This document shows, piece by piece, positions 26,965 through 36,453 of a stretch of 43,338 bases of DNA. Under the pieces are notes generated by a model. The model ran no database searches and was not told the origin of the DNA. It saw only the letters and a program-made list of their open reading frames with translations. This DNA comes from Candidatus Roizmanbacteria bacterium RIFCSPHIGHO2_12_FULL_37_23 (GTDB lineage Bacteria; Patescibacteriota; Microgenomatia; UBA1406; HO2-37-13b). The stretch's first letter is position 1. Each line of letters begins with the position of its first letter. A program made the translations under genes and the position numbers. The DNA is taken from positions 1 through 43,338 of the forward strand of contig MFZX01000043.1 of assembly GCA_001788095.1 (NCBI GenBank). The letters are read 5' to 3'.

Positions 26965-28752
26965 ATGACTTTCAAACATCTTAATACTTCACAGTTACGA
27001 GCTGTCCAAAGTACTGAAGGTCCTGTAATGATTATCGCTGGACCTGGAACAGGCAAAACTACAACTCTTATTGCAAGGCTTATGTACCTCATACATAACA
27101 AAAAAGTTAAACCACAAAACATTCTTGCTCTCACGTTCACAGAAAAAGCTTCTCAAGAAATTATAGACAGATTGCATATAAATCAACAAAAAAAACCGTG
27201 GGTTGGAACGTTTCACGCACTTGGTTATGAACTAATACCAAAGGAGAAAAATAAAAATCTTATTATAGTAACAGAAAGAAAAAGAAAAGAAATTCTTCGG
27301 AAGCTACGTTTGGAATATAAATTTAACAACATACCTCTTAGAGAATTACAACTTAAGGTCTCGAGATTTAAACAGACAGCATTGTTAAACCAACAAAAAA
27401 AATCTGATCTTTCAAATCTTATAGAAAAGTATAACCAATATCTTAAAAAAGAAAATTTATTTGATTATGATGATCTACTTATTGAGGCATACACATCAAC
27501 ACTAAAAGATCGCGGTACTCGAGAATCTCTCCAGAATCGATTTCACTATATCATGATCGATGAATTCCAAGACACTAATGAATTACAGTATGAACTTATT
27601 AAGCTTGTCGTCAATAATAATAGAAATATTTTTGTTATCGGAGATCCACTTCAGTCTATCTACTCATTCCAAGGAGCAGTGCCAAAAATCTTTGAAACGT
27701 TTAAAAAGGACTTTATAGGAACACATGAAATTTTTCTTGAAAAAAATTATCGCTCAGGTAAAAATATCATTCAGATAACATCTCAACTTTTTCCAGGTAT
27801 TCGAATCGCTCAATCTGAAACAGAGCATAATGGAAATACCTCAATAGTTCAAACATATAACGCAAAAACCGAAGCAGAATGGATACTATCATGTATTGAA
27901 AAGAGAATGGGAGGATCAGATCTCCTTCAAGCAAGTGATAATTCTGACGAAACTGATAAAAAAACTTCCTTCCGAAATTTTGCGGTATTATACAGAACTC
28001 ATCATCTCGGTAAAGTTATTCAGGAAGTATTTTCTGACTCAGGAATGCCATATCAGGTAGTCGGCGGAGGATCTCCGTTTGAACAAAAAGAAATACAGAT
28101 GATTATTCATACAATCCAGTTCCTCAATACACATAAGACCGAAAACCTTGAAAGCTTTAAAGAAAAAGAGAGAAATAAGATTAAGGGGTTCCATATTGAA
28201 CGAATAATAAACCTAACAGGTCTGATCGATCAAATTATCAAACTCTTAGACATTGAGAATATGGTGAAGAATAAACCTAGGAAAATAAATAATCTTCGCC
28301 ATTTTCTAAGTATGTGTCTTCATTATGACTCGTATAAAGATGGTCTTGAACAATTTTTATCTTATATTGATTTTCTAGAAAATAATGACTACTATGACAA
28401 ATCTAGCGAAAAAATAACGCTTTCAACTATGCACGCATCAAAAGGACTTGAATTTGACTATGTATTTATTTGTGGATTTGAGGAAGGAATAATTCCCTTT
28501 AAAAAAACAGCCTTAGATACTCAGAATTCAGACGAGGAGAAGCGTCTTCTCTATGTTGCTATGACGAGGGCTCGAAAAGAACTCTTTCTTCTGCATACGT
28601 TGAAAAGATTTAATCATAACAACAATGTCTCATTATTTTATAAACAGCTCAAGAATAGGTTACTTAAAGAAATCCGTGATGATAAAATTGACACTATTAG
28701 GAAAAACATACACAAGTGGAAACTTAAAAAAAGTCAACTCAAACTTTTCTAA
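26965..28752 (+). CDS. UvrD/PcrA/Rep-family SF1 DNA helicase
   Basis: LNTSQLRAVQSTEGPVMIIAGPGTGKTTTL, IDEFQDTNELQYELI, GDPLQSIYSFQGA, LSTMHASKGLEFDYVF, LLYVAMTRARKELFL. Confidence 0.95.
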   Translation: MTFKHLNTSQLRAVQSTEGPVMIIAGPGTGKTTTLIARLMYLIHNKKVKPQNILALTFTEKASQEIIDRLHINQQKKPWVGTFHALGYELIPKEKNKNLIIVTERKRKEILRKLRLEYKFNNIPLRELQLKVSRFKQTALLNQQKKSDLSNLIEKYNQYLKKENLFDYDDLLIEAYTSTLKDRGTRESLQNRFHYIMIDEFQDTNELQYELIKLVVNNNRNIFVIGDPLQSIYSFQGAVPKIFETFKKDFIGTHEIFLEKNYRSGKNIIQITSQLFPGIRIAQSETEHNGNTSIVQTYNAKTEAEWILSCIEKRMGGSDLLQASDNSDETDKKTSFRNFAVLYRTHHLGKVIQEVFSDSGMPYQVVGGGSPFEQKEIQMIIHTIQFLNTHKTENLESFKEKERNKIKGFHIERIINLTGLIDQIIKLLDIENMVKNKPRKINNLRHFLSMCLHYDSYKDGLEQFLSYIDFLENNDYYDKSSEKITLSTMHASKGLEFDYVFICGFEEGIIPFKKTALDTQNSDEEKRLLYVAMTRARKELFLLHTLKRFNHNNNVSLFYKQLKNRLLKEIRDDKIDTIRKNIHKWKLKKSQLKLF

Positions 28753-28848
28753 TCAGTTAGTTGCAGTTGAAGATCTTTGCCTGAACTATTATGATGTATA
28801 TAAACGTAGATTCCGGTTTAGATTTATTGTACAATTTCTTTGATTCAT

Positions 28849-29418
28849 ATGAATAATAGATTCACTTCTGACAATGTTCCGCCACCTAATAATCTTAAAA
28901 AAATTCTTATTATTGGTAGCACTGCTACACTCCTTGTTGTACTTGGAATTAGTACTTTTGTCGTACAGCGCGTACAAAAATCAGATACTCAAGCTATGCT
29001 TGAAGATCGGATCGCACAATGCCCATATCTTGTCACAGATTCATTAAGCTGTAGTAGAGATGGTGGTGAAATTATCAATACTGTAGACGCATCAGGATCG
29101 GGTGATGGGACTACCATCCTTGTTTGTTGTCGATTAGCTCCTTCACCAACTCCTTTTGCTTGTCCAGAAGATTCTATTCTTTTACCCACGGATCAATGCC
29201 TGCCGGAAAATATCATACCAATTGAACCTATTGAACCTCCTACTGATGGTGGTGATATACAACCTGGTATGGTGTGTTGTCGACCAAAAAGTTCACCGAC
29301 TCCACCCGAGCTTGAAGGCCCTACAGATACACCTACTCCAACACCCCTTGTATGCAAAGAACCACCACCACCAAATATTACTAATTTAAACATTACTTGT
29401 CCTGAATGCGTACCATGA
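28849..29418 (+). CDS. TM-anchored Cys/Pro-rich surface protein
   Basis: KKILIIGSTATLLVVLGISTFVVQRV then Cys-rich domain with PTDTPTPTP. Confidence 0.7.
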   Translation: MNNRFTSDNVPPPNNLKKILIIGSTATLLVVLGISTFVVQRVQKSDTQAMLEDRIAQCPYLVTDSLSCSRDGGEIINTVDASGSGDGTTILVCCRLAPSPTPFACPEDSILLPTDQCLPENIIPIEPIEPPTDGGDIQPGMVCCRPKSSPTPPELEGPTDTPTPTPLVCKEPPPPNITNLNITCPECVP

Positions 29419-30854
29419 GTAGATTTTCCCGTTTTACAGAAGAATACGATATAAAAAAAATTGCTCTCACATTGGGAGCTTTTGTGATAATTACTCTTGG
29501 TTCAATCGCAGGTATTCAAGTCCTTCGGAATAATTTAGATATTCGTGAACAAGCAGCAGGACCTTCATGCCCAAGTGGAACTGGCTTATTAACTTGTTCC
29601 TTTGATGTGGAATCTTCGGGTCAAACTTTCGAATACAAAGTTGTGTTTTCCGTGTTTGACGAAGATGGAAATTTGATAATGCAAATCCCTAGTGATCCGA
29701 AAATTATTAACGATTCTGAGAGAATACACCATGTTGTTGAATCTAAACAAGTTCCTATCAATTTTAAGTACAAATGTGATGTTGAAGTAACATATAAAAA
29801 AGTTTGTACACCTGATACAGGAATAATCAGACAGTCTACGGAGATTAGTTGTCCTGTTGAAAATCCCCCTACCTCAACTCCCGCAACAAATCCAACCTTA
29901 ACACCATCGCCAACTCCTTTTCGTCGAACTGGCGTAGAATGCTCTAAGTGTTCGCAACTTCAAGTGACAGTAGATTTAACGACTATTCCCCCCCCTCCTA
30001 AATTTCCACCAAATATAGATGAACCTGGTCTAAAGATTGGCCGCGTCAAACTTGCTTCATCAAGCGCGGATTGTCCAGGGGGTATAAATTGCGATAACAT
30101 AGATCTTAAATGGGTAGCGTTTGCTGGACCTTCTTGTGGAAATGTCAATGATGATACGAGCATAGTTATCCCAACTCCCCCTGATAGATTAGACATAAGT
30201 TGTGCTGAAGCAACGGGGCCAGACGGAGCAGTTTTCAGACTCCATCAGGCTGTTGAGGATGGGTGCCGATGTTATCAACTTCGACTTGATATAAATGGTG
30301 AAAACGATCCACCGGTCTGTCCAAATCCAGAAGAATTAAGAGTATGTTGTCCTCTACGATGCGCGCCACCACAAATCATTGATGATCCTAATAATCCAGA
30401 TGATAACTGTGATGGTGATCCAGATGGGCCAAATCCAAACGTACCCGCAGCAGATCAATGCTACTTTGACCTTACAGAACCTAACGCATGTCCTATCTTA
30501 AAAAAAGAAGCTCAATTTAGAACACAAATCGGATCGAATCTTGGAACAGGAGAAATAGAATTTGATGATGATTTTAAAGAAAGTAATAAGCAGGTACAAA
30601 ACGGCACTGATGATCCTACATATACATATAATGATGCTGGAGTATACGACGTAGAACTTCGATGTAAAAACTCAGCTGGAAATGATAAAACGTGTAAAAA
30701 GCGCATCACCGTAACGTGCGAAAGTGGCGGCGGGGGTGGTGGTGGAGGCGGCGGTGGAGGTGGTGGAGGTAGTGGAACACCAAGACCGAGCCCAAGTAAT
30801 ACACCACCATTTTGCCCATTACAAGATCAGACCGTAACAGGAATATGTCAATAA
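29415..30854 (+). CDS. TM-anchored surface protein with PKD-like domain and polyglycine tract
   Basis: N-terminal TM; DPTYTYNDAGVYDVELRCKNSAGNDKTCKKRITVTCESGGGGG...; start at 29415 overlaps upstream stop as ATGA. Confidence 0.75.
   Translation: MSRFSRFTEEYDIKKIALTLGAFVIITLGSIAGIQVLRNNLDIREQAAGPSCPSGTGLLTCSFDVESSGQTFEYKVVFSVFDEDGNLIMQIPSDPKIINDSERIHHVVESKQVPINFKYKCDVEVTYKKVCTPDTGIIRQSTEISCPVENPPTSTPATNPTLTPSPTPFRRTGVECSKCSQLQVTVDLTTIPPPPKFPPNIDEPGLKIGRVKLASSSADCPGGINCDNIDLKWVAFAGPSCGNVNDDTSIVIPTPPDRLDISCAEATGPDGAVFRLHQAVEDGCRCYQLRLDINGENDPPVCPNPEELRVCCPLRCAPPQIIDDPNNPDDNCDGDPDGPNPNVPAADQCYFDLTEPNACPILKKEAQFRTQIGSNLGTGEIEFDDDFKESNKQVQNGTDDPTYTYNDAGVYDVELRCKNSAGNDKTCKKRITVTCESGGGGGGGGGGGGGGGSGTPRPSPSNTPPFCPLQDQTVTGICQ
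30722..30777 (+). repeat. GGN triplet tract encoding polyglycine
   Basis: ggcggcgggggtggtggtggaggcggcggtggaggtggtggaggtagtgg. Confidence 0.9.
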
Positions 30855-32131
30855 ATGAACGTAAAAAAAATATTTTAGTCGCATTTACACTACTAGTCCT
30901 TGGAGTTGGGATTATCGCAGGTTTATTTTTAGTACGACAACGTCAACTTATTAAAAAAGAAGCTGCTATTCCTGAAGGTCGAACAATAACATGTTCTTGG
31001 GAAATTGACGGAACGTATGAAGTAAGTGTTGTCGATAGTCAAGGCAATACTATCTTAGGTCCCGAAACTGTAACCGGAACATCCTTTACTTTTATTAATG
31101 TTGATACTACTTCACTTCCCGATCCTGTTTTTTGCCAAATAAATACCATTGGTGCATCAACGGCTTGTGTACCAATACGTAGTGGTCCTATTTCTTGTCC
31201 TATTCCTCCCGAAGTAACAGACACACCAACACCAACTCCAGAACTTCCCGGCTGTTATCAAACCTGTGGTACCGGAGTACCTTCTTGTCAGCCTGGTTTA
31301 GGCTGTGTATATCCGGGGGGTGAAGCCTGTGATCAGGGAGGAGAAGGATGTTACTGCTTTAGTGAAGCTCTTTGTGATATAACGCCAACTACCACACCAA
31401 CACTGACTTCTACCCCAACGCTGACAAGCACACCAACGCCGACACTTACGCCGACTGCCACACCAACACTACCTCCTGGCGTTACACCAACATCTACACC
31501 ACCTATTACACCAACAAGAACACCAACTCCTACATCGACTCCAACACGCACTCCTACGCCAACACCAACACCAATTAGCTGTCCATTACCTGACGCTGTA
31601 GAAAATCTTGCACTCAGCTGTGATCCTGGACGATGTTCGTGGGAGGGAGTTTCTGGAGTTTCTGCATATAAGGTAAATGTTGTTGATGATACAACAGGAC
31701 TTTCTATATACGAAAATGGGTTTATTCGCACATTAAATACACAGGTTACATTCACTGTTCAAGCAAATCACGCATATAAATGCTATGTAGAATCAGAGAA
31801 CTCTTGTGGCTCCAGTCCTGCAGAAGGATCAGATCTGTGCACACTTGTTGTGCCAACAGATACACCAACACCAAGCAAAACCCCACCACCGACAAGCACA
31901 CCAAAACCAACAAGCATAGCTGGTCCTACAAGTACTCCAACAAAAACATTGACACCGACAGGTACGTTTATCGCTCAAGAAGATACACCAACACCAGTAA
32001 AAGGGTTGTCACCAACCACAACACCGTTCCCAACCTTACCAGTTGCCGGAATATCGCAAAGACTATTATTCACTGTTATCACAATAGGTGCTCTTATCGC
32101 AATCGGAATAGGATTGTTCTTACCATACTAA
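30845..32131 (+). CDS. Surface protein with TPTPT linkers and C-terminal LPVAG + hydrophobic tail
   Basis: N-terminal TM, extended Thr-Pro repeats, [34 protein letters not shown]. Confidence 0.75.
   Translation: MSINERKKNILVAFTLLVLGVGIIAGLFLVRQRQLIKKEAAIPEGRTITCSWEIDGTYEVSVVDSQGNTILGPETVTGTSFTFINVDTTSLPDPVFCQINTIGASTACVPIRSGPISCPIPPEVTDTPTPTPELPGCYQTCGTGVPSCQPGLGCVYPGGEACDQGGEGCYCFSEALCDITPTTTPTLTSTPTLTSTPTPTLTPTATPTLPPGVTPTSTPPITPTRTPTPTSTPTRTPTPTPTPISCPLPDAVENLALSCDPGRCSWEGVSGVSAYKVNVVDDTTGLSIYENGFIRTLNTQVTFTVQANHAYKCYVESENSCGSSPAEGSDLCTLVVPTDTPTPSKTPPPTSTPKPTSIAGPTSTPTKTLTPTGTFIAQEDTPTPVKGLSPTTTPFPTLPVAGISQRLLFTVITIGALIAIGIGLFLPY
31380..31575 (+). repeat. Degenerate ACACCAACN low-complexity tract encoding Thr-Pro repeats
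   Basis: acaccaacactgacttctaccccaacgctgacaagcacaccaacgccg... Confidence 0.85.
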
Positions 32132-32174
32132 ACTTCATACGCATTCTTCGTACTCTTCGTGTTACCATGATAAT

Positions 32175-32834
32175 ATGGATCTTACCTTTCAGAAAATTGT
32201 AATAGGAATTGTAGGATTTCTTATCGCGCTCAACCTTGTAATTCTCGATATTGAAGTGTTACGAGAATCCCCAAATCCGACTATTCAAACGATTGTGCAA
32301 AAAACCCTTCCTATGCCAACGCAGGTTCCACAACCGACAACTATCCAATCACTTATAAAAACTTCGCAAACATGTTCTCCATCATGTATAGATCTGATTC
32401 AAGAAGCAACTGCTTCATTAAAATTGGATAAAACTACAACAACACAAACCAATACGTCTCCTTCGACAGCTAAAGAATTCTTTATATCTATGGGTTCAGG
32501 ATCTACGTCAGCAGGAGATTGGGAAGATGTAAATGGTCTTCAGGCATATGTTGATACTACTCAATATAACGGCATAAAATCTGCTATTTTTGAAGCTTCT
32601 GTACGCGTACCTACAAAAAATCAATGGGTTGATGTAAGGCTGTATAATGTGACGGACAAACATCCTGTATGGTTTTCTGAGGTGAGGTTTCCAGGTGGAA
32701 GTGATCCAAAATTGATAAGATCTGAAACAATGGTTCTTGATCCAGGAAGTAAACTCTTACAAGTACAAATGAGAACTCAGCTAAGACACATTGCCTATCT
32801 CGATCAGTCAAGAATCGTGATCACAACGTATTGA
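32175..32834 (+). CDS. TM-anchored hypothetical exported protein
   Basis: N-terminal TM, Thr/Pro linker, beta-rich C-terminal domain. Confidence 0.65.
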   Translation: MDLTFQKIVIGIVGFLIALNLVILDIEVLRESPNPTIQTIVQKTLPMPTQVPQPTTIQSLIKTSQTCSPSCIDLIQEATASLKLDKTTTTQTNTSPSTAKEFFISMGSGSTSAGDWEDVNGLQAYVDTTQYNGIKSAIFEASVRVPTKNQWVDVRLYNVTDKHPVWFSEVRFPGGSDPKLIRSETMVLDPGSKLLQVQMRTQLRHIAYLDQSRIVITTY

Positions 32835-32876
32835 TGTGAATTAATTATATCGATCAGTTATCAAGAGCTGATTCTA

Positions 32877-33428
32877 TTAAAGTTCTTGATACATATAAAC
32901 AAGATCTTCTCTTTTATTCTTGTAAACTATCCCTTTAGGTAATCTCCCGAATTCTGAAAATCCGGCTTTCCTATACATGTCTAGTCCTATATTGTTAGGT
33001 GCAAAAACTTCAAGAGTAACAATTTCAATATTTGGAATGCATCTTTTAGCTTCTTGAAGAATCAAATTAATCATCAACTTACCCATCCCCTGACCTCTCA
33101 TTTCTTTTGCAACTGAGATCCCCAAAACTCCTGTGTGTTTTTCTGTCCTATCTTTCATATCAATCTGAGTTATACCTACCACTTTATCATCAACTACTAA
33201 AAACAACATTACTGCGGTGAGCTTCTCAATCTTGTTCAACATATCACTTAAAAATTTTTGTTCTTCCTTAAGAGTAAGTTGTTCTCCCTGAAAGGGTATA
33301 AAGGTTTGCTCTCGGGAAAGCACATTAATATACTCTAGCATCATAGGAGCGTCTTCATTCTTTGGATAACGAATTATATATTGCTTCCCATTTTTAGTTT
33401 TTCCTGAAATAATAGTTCGTCCATCCAT
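32877..33428 (-). CDS. GNAT family N-acetyltransferase
   Basis: VDDKVVGITQIDM...LGISVAKEMRGQGMGKLMINLILQEAKR...NIGLDMYRKAGFSEFGR; start trimmed to Met at 33428 since the upstream ORF extension runs through a repeat. Confidence 0.9.
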   Translation of the reverse strand: MDGRTIISGKTKNGKQYIIRYPKNEDAPMMLEYINVLSREQTFIPFQGEQLTLKEEQKFLSDMLNKIEKLTAVMLFLVVDDKVVGITQIDMKDRTEKHTGVLGISVAKEMRGQGMGKLMINLILQEAKRCIPNIEIVTLEVFAPNNIGLDMYRKAGFSEFGRLPKGIVYKNKREDLVYMYQEL

Positions 33429-33442
33429 TTCGAAAGTATAGC

Positions 33443-33498
33443 AAAAAAGGGGTGTGTGAAGTATATCACACCTGCCATGTGTGATGAGGCTCACACAC
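33443..33498. repeat. Dual-hairpin GTGTGTGA repeat, copy A
   Basis: AAAAAAGGGGTGTGTGAAGTATATCACACCTGCCATGTGTGATGAGGCTCACACAC. Confidence 0.8.
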
Positions 33499-33573
33499 GG
33501 TTGAGTTAATGGTAATTTAACTTAATGAAAATTAATAAATGCGATTTAATAATCGTATAAGATTTAGGTTGGA

Positions 33574-34419
33574 TTATGACAAAAGCACTCCTCCATCGAC
33601 AATGATTTGCGCGCCTGTCATGTATGAAGACATATCAGAAGCGAGAAAAAGTGCAACTTTTCCTATATCATCAGGTTCTCCCATACGATGCATCGGTATT
33701 TTTTTAAGAAACATCTCCATTAGTTGCACCGGATCTACCCCTTCGGGCATTGGTACTGCTTTTTGAAATTCTTGAACTCCTGGCGTCAATATTCCTCCTG
33801 GAGCGATAGCATTTACCCAAATTCTATGAACAGCCAGTTCAAGAGCGACATTTTTTGTAAATCCCCATACACCATGCTTCGAAGCATCATAATGAGCCAG
33901 GCCAATTGACGAAGGATGCAATGCATCAATAGATGTGATATTGATAATCTTACCTCCTCTGTCTTGTTCTATCATTTTCTCGGACACATATTTTGTACAA
34001 AGAAATACACCTTTGAGATTGATTGCTAAGACTTGTTCAAACTCTGCTAAAGTCATATTCTTAACAGGGATGTTTGGATACACGCCGGCATTGTTTACTA
34101 ATATGTCTACACCACCATAAGTAGCTACTGTTTCGCCCACCATATTTTTTACATCATCTTCCACTGAAACATCTATCTTTATTCCTTTTACGTTCCATCC
34201 CTTATTTGCCAGCTGGTTTACTGTCTCGTCTAGAGTATCTTGTGTCCGGCTTGCGACCATAACATTTGCTCCCGCCTCTGCGAGTCGATAAGAAATGCCA
34301 TAACCTATTCCAACAGCACCAGTTACAATAGCAGTTTTTCCTGAAAGATTAAGTAAGGAAAGTAGGGGTATAGGCTCTGCCATATATAAGGTTATAGTCT
34401 TACAGAAACCTGATGTCAA
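33574..34419 (-). CDS. SDR family oxidoreductase
   Basis: GKTAIVTGAVGIGYGISYRLAEAGANVMVASR, LVNNAGVYPN, YDASKHGVWGFTKNVALELA, DGGVLLS. Confidence 0.94.
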   Translation of the reverse strand: MTSGFCKTITLYMAEPIPLLSLLNLSGKTAIVTGAVGIGYGISYRLAEAGANVMVASRTQDTLDETVNQLANKGWNVKGIKIDVSVEDDVKNMVGETVATYGGVDILVNNAGVYPNIPVKNMTLAEFEQVLAINLKGVFLCTKYVSEKMIEQDRGGKIINITSIDALHPSSIGLAHYDASKHGVWGFTKNVALELAVHRIWVNAIAPGGILTPGVQEFQKAVPMPEGVDPVQLMEMFLKKIPMHRMGEPDDIGKVALFLASDMSSYMTGAQIIVDGGVLLS

Positions 34420-34427
34420 TAGAAAAA

Positions 34428-34961
34428 TTATTCTCCTGTTTGTCCGCTAGAAGTTGATTCTGAATCAGACGCTGCTTTGGTAGGAGTTGCAGTTGGTTTC
34501 TCCTCCTCTTTTGATTGCTGACCACCGATGATTATTACTACATCAACACTTTCGTCCTCGCTAAGTTCTTCAACATCAATAGTTCCATATGTATCAGATA
34601 ATGTTTCCTTAAGAAGTTCTATAAATCCATCTGGTACATTTGCTTTTTTTTGTATGATAGTGTTTTTATAATCATAATTATCTGCATTTCCAGTACTATC
34701 AACAGTGAAACCAGCATCTTTAAGCTCTCCTTCGAGCTTCCCTGCTAAACCAACAGTTCCACTTCCATTAAGAACTTTTATAGAAAAATCGCTCTTTTCA
34801 AACGCTGGTTCTTCTGTGGGTTGCGGAGCTTGAGTAACAAAAGTTTCTTCAACAGTTTTTTCACTCTGACTCTCTTGATTTGACCGATTCATAAAAAACC
34901 AAGCGCCCGCACCAATTGCGAGTAAGATAGCGACAGCAACAATGATAATTTTTTTATTCAT
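34428..34961 (-). CDS. LytR C-terminal domain, TM-anchored protein
   Basis: N-terminal TM, FSIKVLNGSGTVGLAGKLEGELKDAGFTVDSTGNADNYDYKNTII. Confidence 0.85.
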   Translation of the reverse strand: MNKKIIIVAVAILLAIGAGAWFFMNRSNQESQSEKTVEETFVTQAPQPTEEPAFEKSDFSIKVLNGSGTVGLAGKLEGELKDAGFTVDSTGNADNYDYKNTIIQKKANVPDGFIELLKETLSDTYGTIDVEELSEDESVDVVIIIGGQQSKEEEKPTATPTKAASDSESTSSGQTGE

Positions 34962-35022
34962 GGTGTATATTGTACAATATTTTTAAGCTTATAGTTATGT
35001 ATTTTACAATACCTCCTATTTC

Positions 35023-35355
35023 ATGACAATTACAAAAATGGCGCGAATCGTTACAGTAATTTATATTATTTTTATTAGCTTATTTGCACTTGATATCTTC
35101 GATGCAGGATATGATCCGTTAGAGCTTATTGTCGGCCTATTTATGCATCTTATTCCCTCATTTATATTTATCGCGATAGCAATTATCGCATGGAAAAAAG
35201 AAAGACTTGGAGGATTGCTTTTTATTTTAGCCAGCCTGGTAACTGTTGTGTTATTCAATACTTATAAAAGTTTTGGGTCGTTTTTACTCGTATCACTTCC
35301 TCTCATAATAATCGGCGGACTATTTTTAAGCTCAAGAATGCGAAAGTTTCACTGA
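35023..35355 (+). CDS. Small polytopic membrane protein
   Basis: 110 aa, about four TMs. Confidence 0.7.
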   Translation: MTITKMARIVTVIYIIFISLFALDIFDAGYDPLELIVGLFMHLIPSFIFIAIAIIAWKKERLGGLLFILASLVTVVLFNTYKSFGSFLLVSLPLIIIGGLFLSSRMRKFH

Positions 35356-35385
35356 AGATTTTTATTTACGAGAGATAAGCCGTAG

Positions 35386-35847
35386 TCATAAATCTAACAC
35401 TTTAAACTGCTCTTTTGGCCAAAGTTCTGTATTAAAAAATTTGATTTTCTTCGGAGTTATTTTATAGATTGTCGATACTCCAGCATCTAGAAATTTTTTA
35501 GGGTCAACTAATTGTTCACCCTTACTTCCTGCTATCAATTTATTCCACATTTTAAACATCCATTCCAACTTAGAAATTATATGAACTGGTTGAGCCGTAC
35601 CATTTATTTGCAGACCTTTTTGTGGCTCGTAAATCGATTGATAAGAATCGGCTATAGCAATAGCAACTTTATTATTTATAGCTAATGCTTGACAATGCTC
35701 GCGCCAACTTTTGCTCAAAAAATAAAGGTTTAAATTAGCATCATGGACATAATACACATTCGCTATCCAAGGATATTCTCCATAAGTTGCTACTGACATC
35801 AGTTTTTGTGTAGAGAGATATTTATTGATTTCCTGTTTAAGATTCAT
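35386..35847 (-). CDS. Pyridoxamine 5'-phosphate oxidase-like flavin-binding split-barrel protein
   Basis: LMSVATYGEYPWIANVYYVHDANLNLYFLSKSWREHCQALAINNKVAIAI. Confidence 0.82.
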   Translation of the reverse strand: MNLKQEINKYLSTQKLMSVATYGEYPWIANVYYVHDANLNLYFLSKSWREHCQALAINNKVAIAIADSYQSIYEPQKGLQINGTAQPVHIISKLEWMFKMWNKLIAGSKGEQLVDPKKFLDAGVSTIYKITPKKIKFFNTELWPKEQFKVLDL

Positions 35848-35855
35848 GTTGTTTA

Positions 35856-36401
35856 TTATTCGAAAATTCCTAGATAATCAAAGTTTTTCATCTCTTTATT
35901 AAGCTTGTCGATGAAAAGACTATTATCTTCTCCAAGCATTTCCCAAATCATCATTATTGTTTGTTCCCAATCATGACCTAGTTGACCAAGAATAAATCTG
36001 AGAATAAATTCAGCTATTTCTTCATTTGATCCGTGAAAAGTAATGTTTACCTTTTCAAGATGATCAATGAAGTTGTTGACAATCTCATCTCCCGGATATG
36101 TTACCCACGCTGGAATATCTTTACCAATGCTTTCGGAAGGATATTTGGAATTTAGAGCAACTGCATCAATAATATTCTTTTCTTTTACTTGTTGTAAAAT
36201 ATCTTTTAATATATCTCTCCAATCATGTAGCGCCTTTTGCGTTCTGATTATAATAATTAGTAACTGATTTATATCAGTAGAAGTACCTAAAACTTGGGGA
36301 TATTTTTTACTTTTCCCAATTTTACTTAGTAGACTAAATGCTTCTTTATCCCACTCTGTGTAAAGTGAGTAGCGATATTGTGGAGGATAATGTATAGACA
36401 T
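35856..36401 (-). CDS. Hypothetical protein
   Basis: 181 aa; no recognised motif. Confidence 0.6.
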   Translation of the reverse strand: MSIHYPPQYRYSLYTEWDKEAFSLLSKIGKSKKYPQVLGTSTDINQLLIIIIRTQKALHDWRDILKDILQQVKEKNIIDAVALNSKYPSESIGKDIPAWVTYPGDEIVNNFIDHLEKVNITFHGSNEEIAEFILRFILGQLGHDWEQTIMMIWEMLGEDNSLFIDKLNKEMKNFDYLGIFE

Positions 36402-36453
36402 AGTAATATAAAGCGGTGGGTTTTCTATTAACTGTCATTCGCTTACTCCAACA

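Noticed and set aside
29193-29393. Minus-strand Gly/Ser-rich ORF in surface-protein region
   Set aside because: Antisense to a Pro-rich coding region; composition artefact.
31380-31575. Possible CRISPR-like short repeat array
   Set aside because: Irregular degenerate codon repeat encoding Thr-Pro; no constant repeat and spacer pattern.
31351-31755. 134-aa minus-strand ORF rich in Gly-Val repeats
   Set aside because: Antisense reading of the TPTPT repeat tract; repeat composition explains the open frame.
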